A stretch of 6,942 nt of DNA from positions 1-6,942 of the forward strand of contig JAEZAF010000198.1 in assembly GCA_023430545.1 (NCBI GenBank), given 5' to 3'. This DNA is from Chloroflexota bacterium (GTDB lineage Bacteria; Chloroflexota; Anaerolineae; Aggregatilineales; Phototrophicaceae). Shown one piece after another: positions 5,980-6,942 of the stretch (its first letter is position 1; every line of letters starts with the position of its first letter). The position numbers and the translations under genes were made by a program. The notes beneath the pieces are model-generated. The model did not search any database, had not been told where the DNA came from, and worked only from the letters and a program-made list of their open reading frames with translations.

Positions 5980-6804
5980 ATGACACGCGTTTTCGTACTT
6001 ACTAACCACAAAGGGGGCGTCGGCAAGTCGACGTCCGCCACCACTATCGCGCTGGGGATCACCGGTGTGCTGCGGCATGCGGGTGCAGCCAATCCACGAG
6101 TGCTGCTGATTGACACGGACAGTCAGGGACATGCCACGCTGGTCACGACCGGTCGCAATGACCATGGTGCGGACAACAGCCTGTATTCGGTGCTGTCGGC
6201 AGACCGTTCGCAGGCGGCGCAAATCCTTGCTAACTGCATTGTGGCCTCGCATTGGGATGAAGATCTGCATGTGCTGCCTGCTTCTCCGATGTTGGAAGGA
6301 GCAGAGCGTGAATTGATGTCGGTGGCCGGTGCGCCATATCGACTGGCCGAACCCCTCAGCCGGATCGCCACCCATTATGCTGCCGTTGTCATTGACACCC
6401 GACCCTCTTTTTCACTCATGACTGAGATGGCGCTGATCGCCTCGACGGATGCGATTGTCCCGGTTGAGCCGCGTTATCTGGAAACGGTCGGGTTAATGAG
6501 TGTCATACAGAAGATTGGTGAGATCCGTGAGGGCTGGCGGCATCCCAATCTGCGCATCAGCGGCATTCTGGTGACGAAAATGGATCGACGCGTGCGCGGT
6601 CATCAGCACCTGCTGGAGGAGATGCTGGGACATCGAATCCTTGGCAAGCTGCTGCTTGGTGTGATCCCGGCCAACGAAGCGGTGTCGTATGCCCACCACC
6701 ATCACCAGAGCCTGTTCAGCTACGATGCCAAAGCCTCCGCCAGCAAAGCGTATGCCAAACTCGTCGCATCGTTGGTGCGTGGCGCGGTGAAGGGTGGTGC
6801 GTGA
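5980..6804 (+). CDS. ParA-family partition ATPase
   Basis: This 274-residue protein is a deviant Walker-type ATPase of the ParA/MinD superfamily. The Walker A box KGGVGKST (residues 11-18) has the signature lysine at its start. The A' motif is VLLIDTDSQGHAT, and the Walker B segment is VVIDTRPSFSLMT. In Soj-type ParA the last motif usually reads DxPPS, so the Arg in DTRPS is a departure. There is no N-terminal helix-turn-helix extension, which places it with small ParA proteins. Such proteins form ATP-dependent patterns on DNA and move ParB-bound DNA or other cargo. A YAHHHHQS histidine cluster lies near residue 240. The start is supported by GGAGG 11 bases upstream. The gene overlaps the next by one base (TGATG), a typical sign of translational coupling. 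The family call is firm. Whether it serves the chromosome or an integrated element is open. Confidence 0.92.
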   Translation: MTRVFVLTNHKGGVGKSTSATTIALGITGVLRHAGAANPRVLLIDTDSQGHATLVTTGRNDHGADNSLYSVLSADRSQAAQILANCIVASHWDEDLHVLPASPMLEGAERELMSVAGAPYRLAEPLSRIATHYAAVVIDTRPSFSLMTEMALIASTDAIVPVEPRYLETVGLMSVIQKIGEIREGWRHPNLRISGILVTKMDRRVRGHQHLLEEMLGHRILGKLLLGVIPANEAVSYAHHHHQSLFSYDAKASASKAYAKLVASLVRGAVKGGA

Positions 6805-6942
6805 TGGCGAGGCAACCATCAAGCCGCATCGATGATCTGCTGGCATCGGTGACGGAAGACCTCTTCGACACCTCACCTCAGCAGTTTCAGGACCAGACAC
6901 TGCGGGTTGAGCGCATCCTGCTGGAGATGGTCCGCCCTGATC
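6804..6942 (+). CDS. Probable ParB-like protein, N-terminal fragment (runs off the window)
   Basis: The ATG at 6804-6806 overlaps the stop of the parA-like gene and stays open to the window edge, giving 46 residues. It begins MARQPSSRIDDLLASVTEDL and ends LRVERILLEMVRPD. The last stretch resembles the first strand of a ParB N-terminal domain, which is typically followed by a P-x-Q-P-R motif just beyond this edge. No separate strong ribosome binding site is visible, so it is probably translated by coupling to the parA-like gene. Position after parA supports the assignment. The catalytic or CTP-binding motifs of ParB lie outside the window, so the call depends on context and a short N-terminus. 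Confidence 0.6.
   Translation, partial: MARQPSSRIDDLLASVTEDLFDTSPQQFQDQTLRVERILLEMVRPD

Overview
The window looks like chromosomal DNA from a Chloroflexota bacterium, probably Anaerolineae-like. This rests on the tandem NBR1-Ig-like domains joined to an SH3b and an M23 peptidase domain, a lipoprotein of a CGxPCW-containing type, and a short two-domain S1 protein. These are family-level impressions, and no marker gene fixes the taxonomy. Base composition is moderately GC-rich throughout, with strong AGGAG-type ribosome binding sites before most genes.

Positions 1-5430 hold four genes, all on the minus strand. In transcription order they are a large M23-family cell-wall hydrolase (5430-3409), an acidic lipoprotein (3024-2128), a two-domain S1 RNA-binding protein (2042-1398) and an M42 aminopeptidase (1060-8). 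The gaps are 85 to 384 bp and hold promoter- and terminator-like sequences, so they read as separate transcription units rather than one operon. Two of the gaps, 1061-1397 and 3025-3408, each carry one copy of the same structured repeat of about 130-145 bp, in the same orientation.

The strand switches near 5480-5590. A divergent region then leads to a plus-strand tRNA-Arg(CCG) gene at 5630-5701 with its own promoter and a strong terminator. After a hairpin-rich leader come a ParA-type ATPase (5980-6804) and, overlapping it by one base (TGATG), the start of a second gene that resembles the N-terminus of a ParB-like protein and runs off the right edge.

The left part is housekeeping and cell-envelope biology: proteolysis, translation or RNA binding, and wall turnover. 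The right part is a ParA/ParB-type partition module beside a tRNA gene. That arrangement fits either a chromosomal partition locus or the left end of an integrated element, and the window is too short to decide. The observations most worth following are the duplicated structured intergenic repeat with compensatory stem changes, the hydrolase with one intact and one degenerate M23 domain and no visible signal peptide, and the tRNA-parAB junction.
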